DNA of 32,850 nt from the NCBI GenBank assembly GCA_945928315.1, contig CAMENN010000023.1, forward strand, positions 1-32,850, in the 5' to 3' direction. Below the pieces are notes generated by a model, which worked only from the letters and a program-made list of their open reading frames with translations, had not been told where the DNA came from and made no database searches. The stretch comes from an uncultured Clostridia bacterium (GTDB lineage Bacteria; Bacillota; Clostridia; Christensenellales; Aristaeellaceae). Shown here in pieces: positions 32,064-32,850 of the stretch. Numbering within the stretch: the first letter of the stretch is position 1; every line of letters begins with the position of its first letter. The translations under genes and the position numbers were made by a program.

Positions 32064-32108
32064 AGCAGGTGCCCGCGCTTTCGCGGATGTATCCTGCTTT
32101 TTTATTTT
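32064..32108 (+). terminator. Intrinsic terminator of a vanished or unrecognised unit
   Basis: AGCAGG...CCTGCT with an inner CGCG-CTTT-CGCG stem, followed by TTTTTTATTTT. It points away from the decayed frame ending at 32031. Confidence 0.8.
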
Positions 32109-32298
32109 AATGGGCGCACCGGCAACGGCGGGGGGCTGGCGAGCCTGACCAGGGCGGTGTTGCCTGTTGGCCGTTGCTCCACGGGGCCTGTGATCCAGAG
32201 AATTCGGACTTGGCTGCTTGGCGCAGAAAAACACTTTTGGGCGTTGTACGTATGCATTTGGTATACTGGACAGGCGCTCAGCCAGCTTTAGCGCCTGT

Positions 32299-32338
32299 GG
32301 CCTGCACTCCCGGGCGTTTGCCAGCCGCCTTCATCGCC
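32299..32338 (+). repeat. Partial family B unit, left edge of the array
   Basis: The segment around CTGCACTCCCGGGCGTTTGC and GCCTTCATCG resembles the start of the full units (GCGCACTCCCGGGCGTTCGC, GCTTCATCGG). The rest of the unit is absent. Confidence 0.6.
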
Positions 32339-32356
32339 CACTACTTGACGGTATCT

Positions 32357-32761
32357 ACAATGTTGCACGTTGGCAGATCACAGGCCGGGCGCGCACTCCC
32401 GGGCGTTCGCAAACCGGCTTCATCGGTCCGGGGAACCTGCATAGTCGTGCCGCATGCGGCACTCCTTGCAGTTCCCGACGCTCCGCCTCGCTTCTTCGCC
32501 CACAGGGCGCGCTCGGCTCCGGTCCCACTGGCGCCGCCATGGCCTCACCTAGCCAAGTACAATGTTGCACGTTGGCAGATCACAGCCCGGGTGCGCACTC
32601 CCGGGCGTTCGCAAACCGGCTTCATCGGTCCGGGGAACCTGCATAGTCGTGCCGCATGCGGCACTCCTTGCAGTTCCCGACGCTCCGCCTCGCTTCTTCG
32701 CCCACAGGGCGCGCTCGGCTCCGGTCCCACAGGGCGCGCCGGTTTGCTCACCTAGCCAAGT
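32357..32761 (+). repeat. Tandem pair of family B repeats, period 202-203 bp
   Basis: Two almost identical units start at 32357 and 32559 with ACAATGTTGCACGTTGG. A third start, slightly diverged, is at 32762. Each unit holds a 16-nt perfect palindrome GTGCCGCATGCGGCAC enclosed by GGGAACCTGCA/TGCAGTTCCC, then CTCCGCCTCGCTTCTTCGCC and GGGCGCGCTCGGCTCCGGTC. The second unit also has GCCCGGG-N8-CCCGGGC. No open frame looks real. Confidence 0.9.
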
Positions 32762-32803
32762 ACAATGCTGCACGTTGGCCGTTTACGGCCCGGGTGCGCA
32801 AAA
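32762..32803 (+). repeat. Partial family B unit, right edge of the array
   Basis: It begins like the full units (ACAATGCTGCACGTTGGC) and keeps GGCCCGGGTGCGCA, then departs into unrelated sequence. Confidence 0.65.
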
Positions 32804-32828
32804 CCCTGTTTGATTCCAAAACGAAACA

Positions 32829-32850
32829 GGCCCCACAAATGTGGGGTCTG
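32829..32850 (-). terminator. Possible terminator at the window edge
   Basis: CCCCAC-AAAT-GTGGGG lies at the very end. On the minus strand it is followed by CCTGTTTCGTTTT, so it may end a minus-strand gene located to the right of the window. Confidence 0.55.

Noticed and set aside
32357..32761. CRISPR array
   Set aside because: The units are about 202 bp and nearly identical throughout, with no short repeats separated by unique spacers.

Overview
The window is GC-rich, densely coded DNA from a Bacillota (Firmicutes) chromosome, most likely a gut-type Clostridia lineage. The pointers are a YesM/YesN-type two-component system, RbsA/RbsC sugar transport, a YfhO-family membrane protein, RecO, SbcCD, a secreted barnase with barstar, and Shine-Dalgarno sites of the GGAGG type. 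I cannot name a genus. No rRNA, tRNA, CRISPR array or transposase was seen.

Layout. 1-1631 (+): end of a branched-chain amino acid ABC operon (livM tail, livG, livF). 1632-2468: a structured repeat, a GNAT acetyltransferase remnant, an inverted repeat and a second structured repeat. 2469-12595 (-): a sugar locus. Read in transcription order it holds an RbsA-like ATPase, an RbsC-like permease, a periplasmic-type binding protein, a YesN-like response regulator, a YesM-like histidine kinase, an ABC ATPase that has lost its ATP-binding motifs in both halves, and a natural fusion of a ROK sugar kinase to mannose-6-phosphate isomerase. Uptake, sensing and entry into glycolysis thus sit together; the fusion suggests that mannose or a related hexose is the substrate.

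13001-16884 (-): sbcC and sbcD, divergent from a YfhO-family protein (17014-19416, +). 19635-21300 (-): two tandem paralogous exported SH3-like proteins. 21792-24115 (-): a membrane protein, recO and a sirtuin in one operon. 24487-24654 (+): a 55-residue membrane protein with its own promoter and terminator. 24863-25960 (-): an N-acetylhexosamine 1-kinase-like enzyme. 26035-26838 (-): a secreted barnase-like RNase and its barstar inhibitor. 27034-28359 (+): a MATE exporter. 28517-31585 (+): a MarR regulator with an iron-dependent alcohol dehydrogenase and a class 3-like aldehyde dehydrogenase. 31586-32850: non-coding or decayed DNA ending in a tandem array of about 202-bp repeats.

The most unusual signal lies between the genes. 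A family of about 100-160-bp multi-hairpin elements (here called A, eight copies) lies just 3' of seven genes, always in the same orientation relative to the upstream gene. Their stems differ in sequence between copies but largely keep complementarity. A second hairpin family (B) is nested inside one A copy and is tandemly duplicated at the right end of the window.
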